DNA from: JBBQXK01 sp038251625
GTDB lineage: Bacteria; Pseudomonadota; Alphaproteobacteria; Rhodobacterales; Rhodobacteraceae
Assembly: GCA_038251625.1 (NCBI GenBank)
Contig: JBBSBE010000079.1
Location: forward strand, 1-17,958
DNA length: 17,958 bases
Direction: 5' to 3'
In this document: positions 7,626 to 14,528 of the stretch, one piece after another
Layout: each line of letters begins with the position of its first letter
How positions within the stretch are numbered: position 1 is the first letter of the stretch
Notes under the pieces: model-generated
Database searches by the model: none
What the model saw: the letters and a program-made list of their open reading frames with translations, nothing else
What the model was told of the DNA's origin: nothing
Program-made: the position numbers and the translations under genes

Positions 7626-9116
7626 ATGGGCCGGTTGCGCTGGATCGTTCTTGTGCTGGCGTTGCTTGGTGCCGCGCTGTCGGTCTGGCGGCTGGAAGCG
7701 GCAAGGGTAGGGCTTGACCGTCAGTCGCTTGCCGTGGGCCGCACCCCGGCCACCGTCTGGCGTCTGCCCGGCGCTGGCCCCGCGCCCGTTGTGGTGATCG
7801 CCCATGGCTTTGCCGGTTCGCGCCCGCTGATGGAGGGCTTTGCCGAGGCGCTGGCCCGCGCGGGCTACATCGCCGTTGCCTATGATCTGGCGGGCCACGG
7901 GCGGAACCCCGTGCCGATGTCGGGCGATGTGACGGCGATAGATGGCACCACGCGGGTGCTGATGGATGAGCTTGCCCGCGTGTCGGATGCAGCGCTTGCC
8001 TTGCCGGGTGCCGATGGGCGGTTGGCGCTGGTGGGCCATTCGATGGCGTCCGATATCGTGGTGCGGCAGGCGATGCGCGACCCGCGCGTGGGCGCGGTGG
8101 TGGCTGTATCGCTTTTCACCCGAGCTGCCACAGGGACCGAGCCGCGCAACCTGCTGATCGTGACCGGCGCGCTGGAGGCGGGGCTGACGGATGAGGCGCT
8201 GCGGACCGTCCGGCTGACCGACCCCACGGCTGCCGCATCACAAACCGTCGGCCCCCCTGAAAACGCCCGCCGCGCGGTGCTGGCCCCGGGGGTGGAGCAT
8301 GTGGGCGTGCTATATTCCCGCACCACGCTGACGGAGTCGCGCGACTGGCTGAACGCGGCTTTCGGGCGCGACGGGGTGGCGCCGATCCCGTTGCGCGGTC
8401 CTTGGGTGCTGGCGCTGATGGTTTCGTTGACGGCGACCGGCTGGCCGCTTGCGGGCCTGATGCGCCGCTGGCGGGCAGAGGCCCCGCCGCCATCTTTGCC
8501 GCGCGGGCGCTTCTGGGTGGCGCTGGCACTGCCCGCGATTGCGACGCCGCTGATCCTCGCGCCGCTGAAAATCAGTTTCCTGCCGGTGCTGGTGGCCGAT
8601 TACCTGGCGGTTCACTTCGCGCTGATGGGGGGCCTGACGCTGGCGCTTTGCGCCGCCTTTGGCTCGCTTCGTCCCGGCGGCTGGCGGGCGTTGGGGCTGG
8701 CCCTGCCGGTCGCCCTTTTCGCAATCCTGATCTTCGGTCAGGGTCTTGACCGCTATGTCGCCAGCTTCTGGCCCACCGGTCCGCGCATTCCTGTGGTGCT
8801 GGCGATGGCGATGGGCGCCGTGCCTTTCCTTCTGGCCGATGCCACGCTGACGGAAGGGGGCCGCGCGCGCTGGATCCGCACGCTGTCCGTCCGCGCCATG
8901 GCGCTGGCCTCGCTCGGCTTTGCGGTCGCGCTGGATTTCGACCGGCTGATGTTCCTTCTGATCATCCTGCCCGTCCTTTTGCTGTTCTACCTGCTTTTCG
9001 GCACGCTTGGCGGATGGGTCGGCCGCGCGACGTGGCGCCCGGGCGTGCAGGGTGTGGCGCTTGGCATCTTCCTTGGCTGGGCGCTGGGCGTGACATTCCC
9101 GATGTTCGCGGCGTAG
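7626..9116 (+). CDS. Alpha/beta-hydrolase fused to a polytopic membrane domain
   Basis: This is a 496-residue membrane protein. An N-terminal anchor (residues about 5-22) is followed by an alpha/beta-hydrolase domain (about 40-250) with the oxyanion motif AHGFAGS (59-65), the nucleophile elbow GHSMAS (Ser139) and a late histidine, H225 (PGVEHVG), as likely third triad member. The small residue two places after the serine is Ala rather than the usual Gly. From about residue 258 to the end I count roughly eight hydrophobic segments, with charged residues grouped in short loops. The hydrolase part probably lies outside the cytoplasm if residues 5-22 form a TM helix. I do not recognise a characterised homologue, so the substrate is unknown. 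AAAGG (7616-7620) lies 5 nt before ATG 7626. It follows map by 16 bp and converges on the YcxB-like gene with a 3-bp gap. Confidence 0.8.
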   Translation: MGRLRWIVLVLALLGAALSVWRLEAARVGLDRQSLAVGRTPATVWRLPGAGPAPVVVIAHGFAGSRPLMEGFAEALARAGYIAVAYDLAGHGRNPVPMSGDVTAIDGTTRVLMDELARVSDAALALPGADGRLALVGHSMASDIVVRQAMRDPRVGAVVAVSLFTRAATGTEPRNLLIVTGALEAGLTDEALRTVRLTDPTAAASQTVGPPENARRAVLAPGVEHVGVLYSRTTLTESRDWLNAAFGRDGVAPIPLRGPWVLALMVSLTATGWPLAGLMRRWRAEAPPPSLPRGRFWVALALPAIATPLILAPLKISFLPVLVADYLAVHFALMGGLTLALCAAFGSLRPGGWRALGLALPVALFAILIFGQGLDRYVASFWPTGPRIPVVLAMAMGAVPFLLADATLTEGGRARWIRTLSVRAMALASLGFAVALDFDRLMFLLIILPVLLLFYLLFGTLGGWVGRATWRPGVQGVALGIFLGWALGVTFPMFAA

Positions 9117-9119
9117 GGG

Positions 9120-9671
9120 CTACGCGCTGCGCCAATGGGCGATGGCGGCGCGCAGGTCTTCAGGCGTGACGCCGAGGGGAAGGCTCGCGTGCGGGATCGG
9201 CAGATAATCGACCTCGGAAGGGCGGAGGAGGGTGAAGTCGTCCAACTCTTCTACCGCAACGATTGCGGTCCATGACAGTTGCCAGAGCGATCCTTTTCCG
9301 GTGGCGACTACGCCCGAGGCATCAAGAATGACGTCTGTCCCGTCCTTACGCGAAGGCCCCCGGGCAAAAGCGTCGTAAGCGCGCGCCTGAACGATCTTGC
9401 CGAGCCGATCGAACAGAGCGAGAAGCAGCAGTCCGCATACCAGTCCCACGGCCAGTCCAGGAAAGAACAGGGTGGCGACTTGCCCTGAGGTCAAGGGCGG
9501 CGACGTCAGGGCGTCAATGACAGCAGCAACCGGAAGCGCGGTCGCGAGTCCGAGCAGAGCGTTTGCGAGAAACGTCAGCGGTCGAAGGTTCGCGCGGAAA
9601 GTCGTCCCAAGCGTTCGCCGCGGCAGGTCACCATAGCGGAAACTCACGCGGATCGGCTTTGGCTCTGTCAT
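9120..9671 (-). CDS. YcxB-like two-helix membrane protein
   Basis: This is a 183-residue protein with two predicted transmembrane helices (about 32-54 and 65-88). The soluble C-terminal region fits the YcxB-like pattern: VILDASGVVATGKGSLWQLS, then a beta-rich stretch with W134, EELDDFTLL, and the closing LPIPHASLP. The biochemical role of this family is not established, and I propose none. The ATG at 9671 overlaps the rsmD stop in an ATGA, so the gene is translationally coupled to rsmD as the last gene of its operon. The base composition appears slightly less GC-rich than its neighbours. Confidence 0.68.
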   Translation of the reverse strand: MTEPKPIRVSFRYGDLPRRTLGTTFRANLRPLTFLANALLGLATALPVAAVIDALTSPPLTSGQVATLFFPGLAVGLVCGLLLLALFDRLGKIVQARAYDAFARGPSRKDGTDVILDASGVVATGKGSLWQLSWTAIVAVEELDDFTLLRPSEVDYLPIPHASLPLGVTPEDLRAAIAHWRSA

Positions 9672-10228
9672 TCTGGCGCACTCAAGATGGTGACGATGGT
9701 CTCGCCATAGCTACGCTGGATCCGTGACTGCATTGTGGCGGGCACCTGGGGCGCGGTGCCTTCCTCCCACACCACGGTCGCACCCTTGGCGAGCCAGCCT
9801 CCGGCTTGGGCCGAGGCGAGGGCGGCCTCTCCAAGGCCCTTGCCGTAAGGGGGGTCGAGGAAGACGAGGTCGTAGGGCGCGCCCCGGTTCGGCCCCAGCC
9901 GCGTGGCATCGCGGCGCCACACATCCGTTTCGCCCATCGCCCGGCAAATCTCGATATTGCGGCGCAGAAGTGCCAGCGCGGCCATCCCGTCATCGACAAA
10001 GGCCACCCGCGCCGCCCCGCGGCTGAGCGCCTCCAGCCCCAGCGCGCCGGTGCCCGCGAAGAGGTCGAGGACGCGGAGGGCTGTGAGGTCGAGATGCAGG
10101 CTGTTGGTCAGCAGGTTGAAGATCGCCTCGCGCACCCGGTCGGACGTGGGGCGCAAATGTGCGGCGGGATCGCCCGCGCCCACATCCGCCAGATGCGTGC
10201 CCCGGAAGCGCCCGCCAATGATCCTCAT
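9668..10228 (-). CDS. rsmD: 16S rRNA (guanine(966)-N(2))-methyltransferase
   Basis: RsmD methylates N2 of G966 in 16S rRNA on the assembled 30S subunit, using S-adenosylmethionine. The 186-residue product has the expected start MRIIGGRFRG, the LRPTSDRVREAIFN substrate segment (25-38), the SAM-binding motif LDLFAGTGALGLEA (54-67) and the catalytic DPPY tetrad (125-128). Length is typical. The start overlaps the stop of the upstream flavin reductase gene (ATGA, 10228-10225), and the end overlaps the YcxB-like gene in the same way. It is thus the middle gene of a fully overlapping three-gene operon, an arrangement that suggests fixed stoichiometry rather than a shared pathway. Confidence 0.94.
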   Translation of the reverse strand: MRIIGGRFRGTHLADVGAGDPAAHLRPTSDRVREAIFNLLTNSLHLDLTALRVLDLFAGTGALGLEALSRGAARVAFVDDGMAALALLRRNIEICRAMGETDVWRRDATRLGPNRGAPYDLVFLDPPYGKGLGEAALASAQAGGWLAKGATVVWEEGTAPQVPATMQSRIQRSYGETIVTILSAPE

Positions 10229-11427
10229 GCCCGCAGCAGGGCCTTGAGGTCGGTCGCGGGATCGGCAAGGGCGGCGGCGGGGGGGCTTTTGCCCATCTCG
10301 ATCAGCCGCTTGCCCACCATGTAGGCGCGCGGATCGTTAATCGCATCGACCGCCAGCAGGCGATCCCCCGCGAAATACCAGAACGCCGTGCCGTCGCCCG
10401 CCACGCGGCTTACCACATGGCTGTAGCCGGTGTTCAGCCCCGCGATCTGCAGCTTCACGTCATACTGATCCGACCAGAACCACGGATGCGGCTCATAGGC
10501 CTCTGCCGCGCCCAGAATGTTGCCTGCGACGGCCTCGGCCATGTCGATGGCATTCTGCACCGATTCGAGGCGCATCCGCCCGGCGGCCCCCGGAAACGAC
10601 GCGCAATCGCCCGCCGCCCAGACCGACGGATCGGACGTGCGCCCCAGCGCATCGCAGGCGATGCCGTTCTCGATGCGCAATCCCGCCTGCGCGGCAAGAT
10701 CGGTGTTGGGCACCACGCCCACGCCCACGATGGCCGCGTCGGCGGCAATCTTGCGCCCGTCCGACAGCACCGCGCCCGTCACCCGCGCGCCACCCGTCAA
10801 ATGGGCAAGACCCGTGCCCTCCAGCACCGTGACGCCATGGCGCTGATGCAGCGCGCGGAAAAAGTCGGACGTTTCTGGCGCCGCCACCCGCTGCAGGATG
10901 CGGGGTGCCAGTTCCACGATGGTAACCTCCAGCCCCAGCTTGCGCGCCACCGCCGCAGCCTCGAGCCCGATGTAACCGCCACCCACCACCAAAAGCCGCT
11001 GCCCGGCCACGCATTCGGGCCGGATCGCATCCACATCGGCAAGGCTTCGCAGCGTGAAAACCCCCGGCAAATCGCCCCCGATGGCGTCGGGCAGGCGGCG
11101 CGGGGTGGCGCCCGTGGTCAGCACCAGCGCGTCATAGGGATAGGCCTCGCCCCCCGCCGTCACCGTCTGGCCCGCGCGGTCGATGACGGTGGCGGTTGCG
11201 CCCGGCACAAGCGTGATCCCATGCTCGGCATAATAGCTGGCGGGCCGCAGGAACAGCCGCTCCTCTGCCATCTCACCCGTCAGATAGGCCTTGGACAGCG
11301 GCGGGCGCTGGTAGGGTGGCACAGGCTCGGCCCCGATCAGGGTGATCGGCGCGTCATGCCCCAGCACGCGCAGCTTGGCCACCAAAGCCGCCGCCGCCTG
11401 CCCGGCCCCCACCACCACGATGCGCAT
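10225..11427 (-). CDS. FAD-dependent ferredoxin/rubredoxin reductase-like oxidoreductase
   Basis: This is a 400-residue pyridine nucleotide-disulfide oxidoreductase-fold flavoprotein of the ferredoxin/putidaredoxin reductase group. The FAD motif is VVVGAGQAAAAL (from residue 4), the NAD(P)H motif VVGGGYIGLEAA (from 147), and the second FAD contact VWAAGDCASF near 290. A C-terminal reductase domain (PWFWSDQYDVKLQIAG) is present. It lacks the redox CxxC of thioredoxin reductases. It would pass electrons from NAD(P)H to a small iron-sulfur protein, but no such gene is nearby. ATG 11427 is chosen over an open upstream extension because AAGGGG precedes it by about 6 nt and the Rossmann motif starts at once. 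It is the first gene of the operon with rsmD and divergent from the peroxiredoxin. Confidence 0.88.
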   Translation of the reverse strand: MRIVVVGAGQAAAALVAKLRVLGHDAPITLIGAEPVPPYQRPPLSKAYLTGEMAEERLFLRPASYYAEHGITLVPGATATVIDRAGQTVTAGGEAYPYDALVLTTGATPRRLPDAIGGDLPGVFTLRSLADVDAIRPECVAGQRLLVVGGGYIGLEAAAVARKLGLEVTIVELAPRILQRVAAPETSDFFRALHQRHGVTVLEGTGLAHLTGGARVTGAVLSDGRKIAADAAIVGVGVVPNTDLAAQAGLRIENGIACDALGRTSDPSVWAAGDCASFPGAAGRMRLESVQNAIDMAEAVAGNILGAAEAYEPHPWFWSDQYDVKLQIAGLNTGYSHVVSRVAGDGTAFWYFAGDRLLAVDAINDPRAYMVGKRLIEMGKSPPAAALADPATDLKALLRA

Positions 11428-11453
11428 CGCTTCGCCCCTTCCCGTCGGCCCCT

Positions 11454-11482
11454 CTGGTCGCCGCCGAACCAAAGGCTATAAC
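11454..11482 (+). promoter_or_regulatory. Possible promoter of the peroxiredoxin gene
   Basis: TATAAC (11477-11482) matches the -10 consensus at five of six bases and lies about 38 bp before the ATG at 11520. The hexamer 17 bp upstream (CTGGTC, 11454-11459) is a poor -35. I see no OxyR-type repeat, but the region is only 92 bp and I cannot exclude a weak one. Confidence 0.35.
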
Positions 11483-11519
11483 CCCGCACAGGCCAAACGC
11501 AACGCGAGAGGGACGGACC

Positions 11520-12008
11520 ATGACGATTTCTGTAGGCGACGCACTGCCCGAGGCGCAGCTTCTGCGCGTCGGGGCCAACGGGCCAGAGGCGGTATCGCTG
11601 GCCAGTCTGACCAAGGGGCGCAAGGTCGTGATCTTCGGTCTGCCCGGGGCTTATACCAGCACCTGCACCGCCGCCCATGTGCCCAGCTTCATCCGCACGC
11701 ATGACAAGTTCGCAGCCAAGGGCGTGGACGAAATCATCTGTGTCTCGGTCAACGATCCCTTCGTCATGCGCGCCTGGGGCGACAGCACCGGGGCGGTCAG
11801 CGCGGGCATCTCCATGCTGGCCGATCCGGCTGCGGACTATACCAAGGCCGTGGGAATGGAATTCACCGCCCCGCCCGTCGGTTTTTATGACCGCTCCAAA
11901 CGCTATGCGCTTTATGCCGAAGATGGCGTCGTGAAGGTCATGCACGCCGAGGAAAGCCCCGGCGTCTGCGAAACGTCCGGTGGCGAGGCAATGCTGGCCG
12001 CGATCTAA
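11520..12008 (+). CDS. Peroxiredoxin, Prx5 (type II) family
   Basis: This 162-residue thiol peroxidase reduces hydrogen peroxide and organic hydroperoxides in the cytoplasm. The active-site motif LPGAYTSTCTAAHVPSF places the peroxidatic cysteine at C49, after the conserved Pro and Thr. C74 and C150 (SPGVCETSGGEAML) are the other cysteines; C150 is near the position of the resolving cysteine in atypical two-Cys members, but I cannot assign this firmly. There is no fused glutaredoxin domain. Length is normal for the subfamily. GAGAGGGA precedes ATG 11520 at a suitable distance. It is divergent from the flavin reductase and followed directly by a terminator whose minus-strand T tract overlaps this gene's stop codon. 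Confidence 0.93.
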   Translation: MTISVGDALPEAQLLRVGANGPEAVSLASLTKGRKVVIFGLPGAYTSTCTAAHVPSFIRTHDKFAAKGVDEIICVSVNDPFVMRAWGDSTGAVSAGISMLADPAADYTKAVGMEFTAPPVGFYDRSKRYALYAEDGVVKVMHAEESPGVCETSGGEAMLAAI

Positions 12009-12050
12009 AAAGGCGCGCGCGCCCCTTCCCCTTTTCCCTTTGGGAAGGGG
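12007..12050. terminator. Bidirectional terminator between peroxiredoxin and phhB operons
   Basis: Two structures are adjacent. GGCGCGCGCGCC (12012-12023) is self-complementary and, read on the minus strand, is followed by TTTTT (12011-12007), giving an intrinsic terminator for the phhB operon. CCCCTTCCC (12022-12030) and GGGAAGGGG (12042-12050) form a perfect 9-bp stem with an 11-nt loop, which could end the peroxiredoxin transcript although no T tract follows on the plus strand. The two convergent genes thus share about 45 bp. Confidence 0.65.
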
Positions 12051-12082
12051 GTGGGGGGGCGCCGCGTTCAGGGCCGCCCTAC

Positions 12083-12463
12083 TCAGGCTGCGGGTTTCGC
12101 CCCTGACCGTGCCTTTTGCTGGCAAAGGCTCTCGACCGGCAGCGAATGATCGCGCTGCACGCTCGCCTCGCCCGCCAGCGCATCCATCTTTTTCGCCAGT
12201 TCAAGATCCAGTGCCGACAGCCCGTCGCAATCATGGGTGGACAACGTCACATCCACGACGTTGTAGGTATTGGCCCATTCGGGGTGGTGGTTCGCCTTTT
12301 CCGCCACCAGCGCCGCGCTGCACATGAAGCCCCATGCCTCCACGAAATTGCGGAATTTCCAGACCTTGCGGATCGCATCGCGGTCGGGCACCGCGCCCCA
12401 GCCCGTCGTGCCAAGGGCTGGCAGGGCGGCGGCGCGTTCGTCATCGGTCAAGAGGGTGGCCAT
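12083..12463 (-). CDS. phhB: 4a-hydroxytetrahydrobiopterin dehydratase (pterin-4a-carbinolamine dehydratase)
   Basis: PhhB dehydrates 4a-hydroxytetrahydropterin, the by-product of pterin-dependent aromatic amino acid hydroxylases, so that the cofactor can be recycled. The family signature is complete: EKANHHPEW (55-63), YNVVDVTLSTHD (67-78) with the catalytic histidines. The fold ends near residue 100, so the final 25 residues (ending KARSGAKPAA) are an extension of low complexity and unknown use, compared with the family's usual 95-110 residues. AAGGAG overlapping the GST stop lies 5 nt before ATG 12463. No phenylalanine hydroxylase gene is in the window. It is the last gene of the operon, ahead of the terminator at 12007-12023. 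Confidence 0.9.
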   Translation of the reverse strand: MATLLTDDERAAALPALGTTGWGAVPDRDAIRKVWKFRNFVEAWGFMCSAALVAEKANHHPEWANTYNVVDVTLSTHDCDGLSALDLELAKKMDALAGEASVQRDHSLPVESLCQQKARSGAKPAA

Positions 12464-12466
12464 CGC

Positions 12467-13081
12467 TTACTCCTTCGCCGGGATCAGGGCATTGTCGATC
12501 TCTTGTGCGCGCTTCAGGGCGGGGCGATCCTTTACCCGCGCCCAATAGTCGGTCATGGCGGGCGTCGCGGGCAGGGTGCCGAACTGCATTCCCCAGCCGA
12601 TCTGGCTGCCCAGAAACACGTCAAGCGCGCTGAATTTCGGGCCCGCCAGATAGGGATCGGCGGCTTCAACACAGATCACCAGCGTCCGCAGCACACGGTC
12701 AAGGCTGCCGTATCCGATGGTGCCTTCGCGCTCTTTCGGCACCGCAAATCCCAGCGCCTTGTTGCTGATCGCGGCCTCCAGCGGCCCCGCCCCCCAGAAC
12801 ATCCAGCGCAGAAAGCGGGCGCGATCCTCGGCCATCAGCCCGGCCCCGGGGAAGGCATCAGCGAGATAGGTGCAGATCGCGGCCCCTTCGGTGACAACCG
12901 CGTTCCCATGCACAAGGCAGGGCACCTTGCCCATGGGATTGAGCGCAAGATAGCGGGCCGTGTTCATGTCGGGCCCGTAGCCCAGAACCACCGCCTCATA
13001 AGGCTGGCCCAGCTCCTCCAGCATCCAGCGCACGATCCGGCCGCGCGACATCGGGTTGGTGTAAAGCGTCAGTGTCGCCAT
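12467..13081 (-). CDS. Glutathione S-transferase
   Basis: This 204-residue cytosolic GST-fold protein would conjugate glutathione to, or bind, small electrophiles. The N-terminal thioredoxin-like domain begins TLYTNPMSRGRIVRWMLEELG; Y7, S12 and R13 are candidate catalytic or glutathione-contact residues. The conserved loop NPMGKVPCLV carries the cis-proline (P54), and TEGAAICTYLADAFP is the variant of the usual E-S-x-A-I motif (Gly instead of Ser). An all-helical C-terminal domain follows. The substrate is not predictable. A strong GGAGG-rich site precedes ATG 13081. It lies 21 bp after the FemAB-like gene and 3 bp before phhB, so the three are very probably one transcript. Confidence 0.88.
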   Translation of the reverse strand: MATLTLYTNPMSRGRIVRWMLEELGQPYEAVVLGYGPDMNTARYLALNPMGKVPCLVHGNAVVTEGAAICTYLADAFPGAGLMAEDRARFLRWMFWGAGPLEAAISNKALGFAVPKEREGTIGYGSLDRVLRTLVICVEAADPYLAGPKFSALDVFLGSQIGWGMQFGTLPATPAMTDYWARVKDRPALKRAQEIDNALIPAKE

Positions 13082-13102
13082 CGTCTCCTCCCCTCCCTGC
13101 TC

Positions 13103-14284
13103 TTATTCCTGCCCGGCATCGCGCCGGAATGGGCCATAGGCGGTCAGAACCTCAATCTCTTGATCGACCGCGCGGCGCTCGGCTGCCAGATACTGCGCGA
13201 TGGCCTTTTCCAACCCCGGATCGGCGATCCAGTGCAGCGAATGGCACGGTACCGGCAGATAGCCGCGCGCCAGCTTGTGTTCGCCCTGCGCCCCTGCCTC
13301 GACGCGGGCAAGTCCGTGCGCAATCGCCCAGTCTATGGCCTGATGATAGCACAGTTCGAAATGCAGGAAGGGGTGATCCTCGATGCAGCCCCAATAGCGC
13401 CCGTAGATCACATCGCGCCCGATGAAGTTCAGCGCCCCGGCCACGGGTCGCCCGTCACGCTCGGCCAGCAAGAGCAGGATATCGCCACGCATCGTGGCCT
13501 GCACCTCGTTGAAGAAACGGCGGGTCAGGTAGGGCGTGCCCCATTTCCGCGCGCCGGTATCCTGATAAAAGGCCCAGAACGCATCCCAATGCGCAGGCTC
13601 GATCTCATCACCTGTCAGCGCCCGGATCGTGCCGCCAAAGGCCTGCGCGGTGCTGCGTTCCTTGCGCAGCGCCTTGCGCTTGCGGCTGGCGAGGGTGGCC
13701 AGAAAATCGTCATAGGCGCCGTAGCCCCGGTTTTCCCAGTGAAACTGCTGCGTGATACGGTGCAAAAGGCCCATCGCGGTGCCCGCCACTGCCTCTTCCT
13801 CGGTGCAGAAGGTCGCGTGGAACGACGATAGCTGGTTCTGCTCGGCCACCTGCACCGCTGCCGCGATCAGGGCCGAACGCCCCTCTGCCTCATCGCCGGG
13901 GCGGGTCAGGAAGCGCCGCCCGGTCGCGGGGGTAAAGGGCACGGCGGCCTGCAGTTTGGGATAGTACCGCCCCCCCGCCCGCTCATACGCATGGGCCCAG
14001 TTGTGATCGAAGATGTATTCGCCCTGGCTGTGGCTTTTGGCATACATCGGCATCGCTGCAATCGCCACGCCGCCCCGCCGCGCAACCAGGTGTCGCGGTT
14101 GCCAGCCGGTGCCCGGACCGACCGAGCCTGAAACCTCCAGCGCGCGCAGGAACCTATGGGTGGTGAAGGGATCGGCAGGCCGCCCACCGTCTGCCGCCTC
14201 GGGGCAGGCCAGCGCGTCCCACTCCGCCGCAGGCACCTCGGCCAGCGAGGTGTAGAGGCTGACCTCAATCTCTGATCCATCCAT
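13103..14284 (-). CDS. GNAT/FemAB-like protein (peptidogalycan biosynthesis family, PF04339 type)
   Basis: This is a 393-residue protein of the FemAB/GNAT superfamily often annotated as 'peptidogalycan biosynthesis protein'. Recognisable blocks are PEAADGGRPADPFTTHRFL near the N-terminus, the HNWAHAYERAGGRYYPKLQ block, SRKRKALRKER in the middle, and the C-terminal GRYWGCIEDHPFLHFELCYH plus ARVEAGAQGEHKLARGY segments. The true acyl acceptor is not established for this family, and a role in the cell wall is only by analogy with Fem ligases. ATG 14284 is chosen because homologues begin close to here; no clear ribosome-binding site precedes it, and the frame is open upstream to 14395. It is the first gene of the operon with GST and phhB. 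Confidence 0.82.
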   Translation of the reverse strand: MDGSEIEVSLYTSLAEVPAAEWDALACPEAADGGRPADPFTTHRFLRALEVSGSVGPGTGWQPRHLVARRGGVAIAAMPMYAKSHSQGEYIFDHNWAHAYERAGGRYYPKLQAAVPFTPATGRRFLTRPGDEAEGRSALIAAAVQVAEQNQLSSFHATFCTEEEAVAGTAMGLLHRITQQFHWENRGYGAYDDFLATLASRKRKALRKERSTAQAFGGTIRALTGDEIEPAHWDAFWAFYQDTGARKWGTPYLTRRFFNEVQATMRGDILLLLAERDGRPVAGALNFIGRDVIYGRYWGCIEDHPFLHFELCYHQAIDWAIAHGLARVEAGAQGEHKLARGYLPVPCHSLHWIADPGLEKAIAQYLAAERRAVDQEIEVLTAYGPFRRDAGQE

Positions 14285-14319
14285 GCGTCGGGTATCCGTC
14301 TGGCGATGGACAGAGTCTA

Positions 14320-14347
14320 GTGCGCCCTTGGCCCGATGCCACGCCCA
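14320..14347 (-). promoter_or_regulatory. Weak candidate promoter for the FemAB-like/GST/phhB operon
   Basis: On the minus strand TAGACT lies about 40 bp before the start at 14284, with TGGCAT 16 nt upstream. Both match the consensus only partly. The proposal rests mainly on the need for a promoter between the mcl1 terminator and this operon. Confidence 0.25.
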
Positions 14348-14365
14348 TTCGCGCGAGGTGCCGCC

Positions 14366-14404
14366 AAAAACAGCACAGCCCCGTGGCTGGGCCACGGGGC
14401 GTGC
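14366..14404 (-). terminator. Strong intrinsic terminator downstream of mcl1
   Basis: On the minus strand a 14-bp stem forms between 14404-14391 and 14387-14373, with one bulged base at 14377 and a 3-nt loop. The core GCCCCGTGGC/GCCACGGGGC is perfect. Two bases later comes TTTTT (14370-14366). This is a classic rho-independent terminator for the mcl1 transcript, placed about 125 bp after its stop. Confidence 0.8.
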
Positions 14405-14528
14405 ATCCTCCCCATTTTGCGCCGGCCGGGCCTCCTCTCCCGGGGTCGGCGCAGGGATACTTTTTAACTATGCCTGAGTCGCGCCCAAATGTCACGGATT
14501 TGTGACGCGATTTTGGGCGGTTTGGAAA
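14405..14528 (-). other. Structured 3' untranslated region of mcl1
   Basis: Two further inverted repeats lie between the mcl1 stop and its terminator. GCGCCG...CGGCGC (14419-14424 with 14447-14452) extends inward through a G-U pair and a GGG/CCC block to a loop of eight bases. CGCCCAAA (14482-14489) and TTTGGGCG (14512-14519) enclose GTCAC...GTGAC (14491-14495 with 14502-14506). No open frame here looks like a gene. Confidence 0.5.

Noticed and set aside
12116..13831. A 571-codon plus-strand frame across phhB, GST and the FemAB-like gene
   Set aside because: It runs antisense through three well-supported genes, and its protein is low-complexity with many His and Arg residues and no recognisable motif.
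14265..14495. Small minus-strand frames in the mcl1-FemAB gap
   Set aside because: They run through the terminator and hairpins, show no conserved motif, and the apparent GGGGAGG has no spacing to the ATG that follows it.
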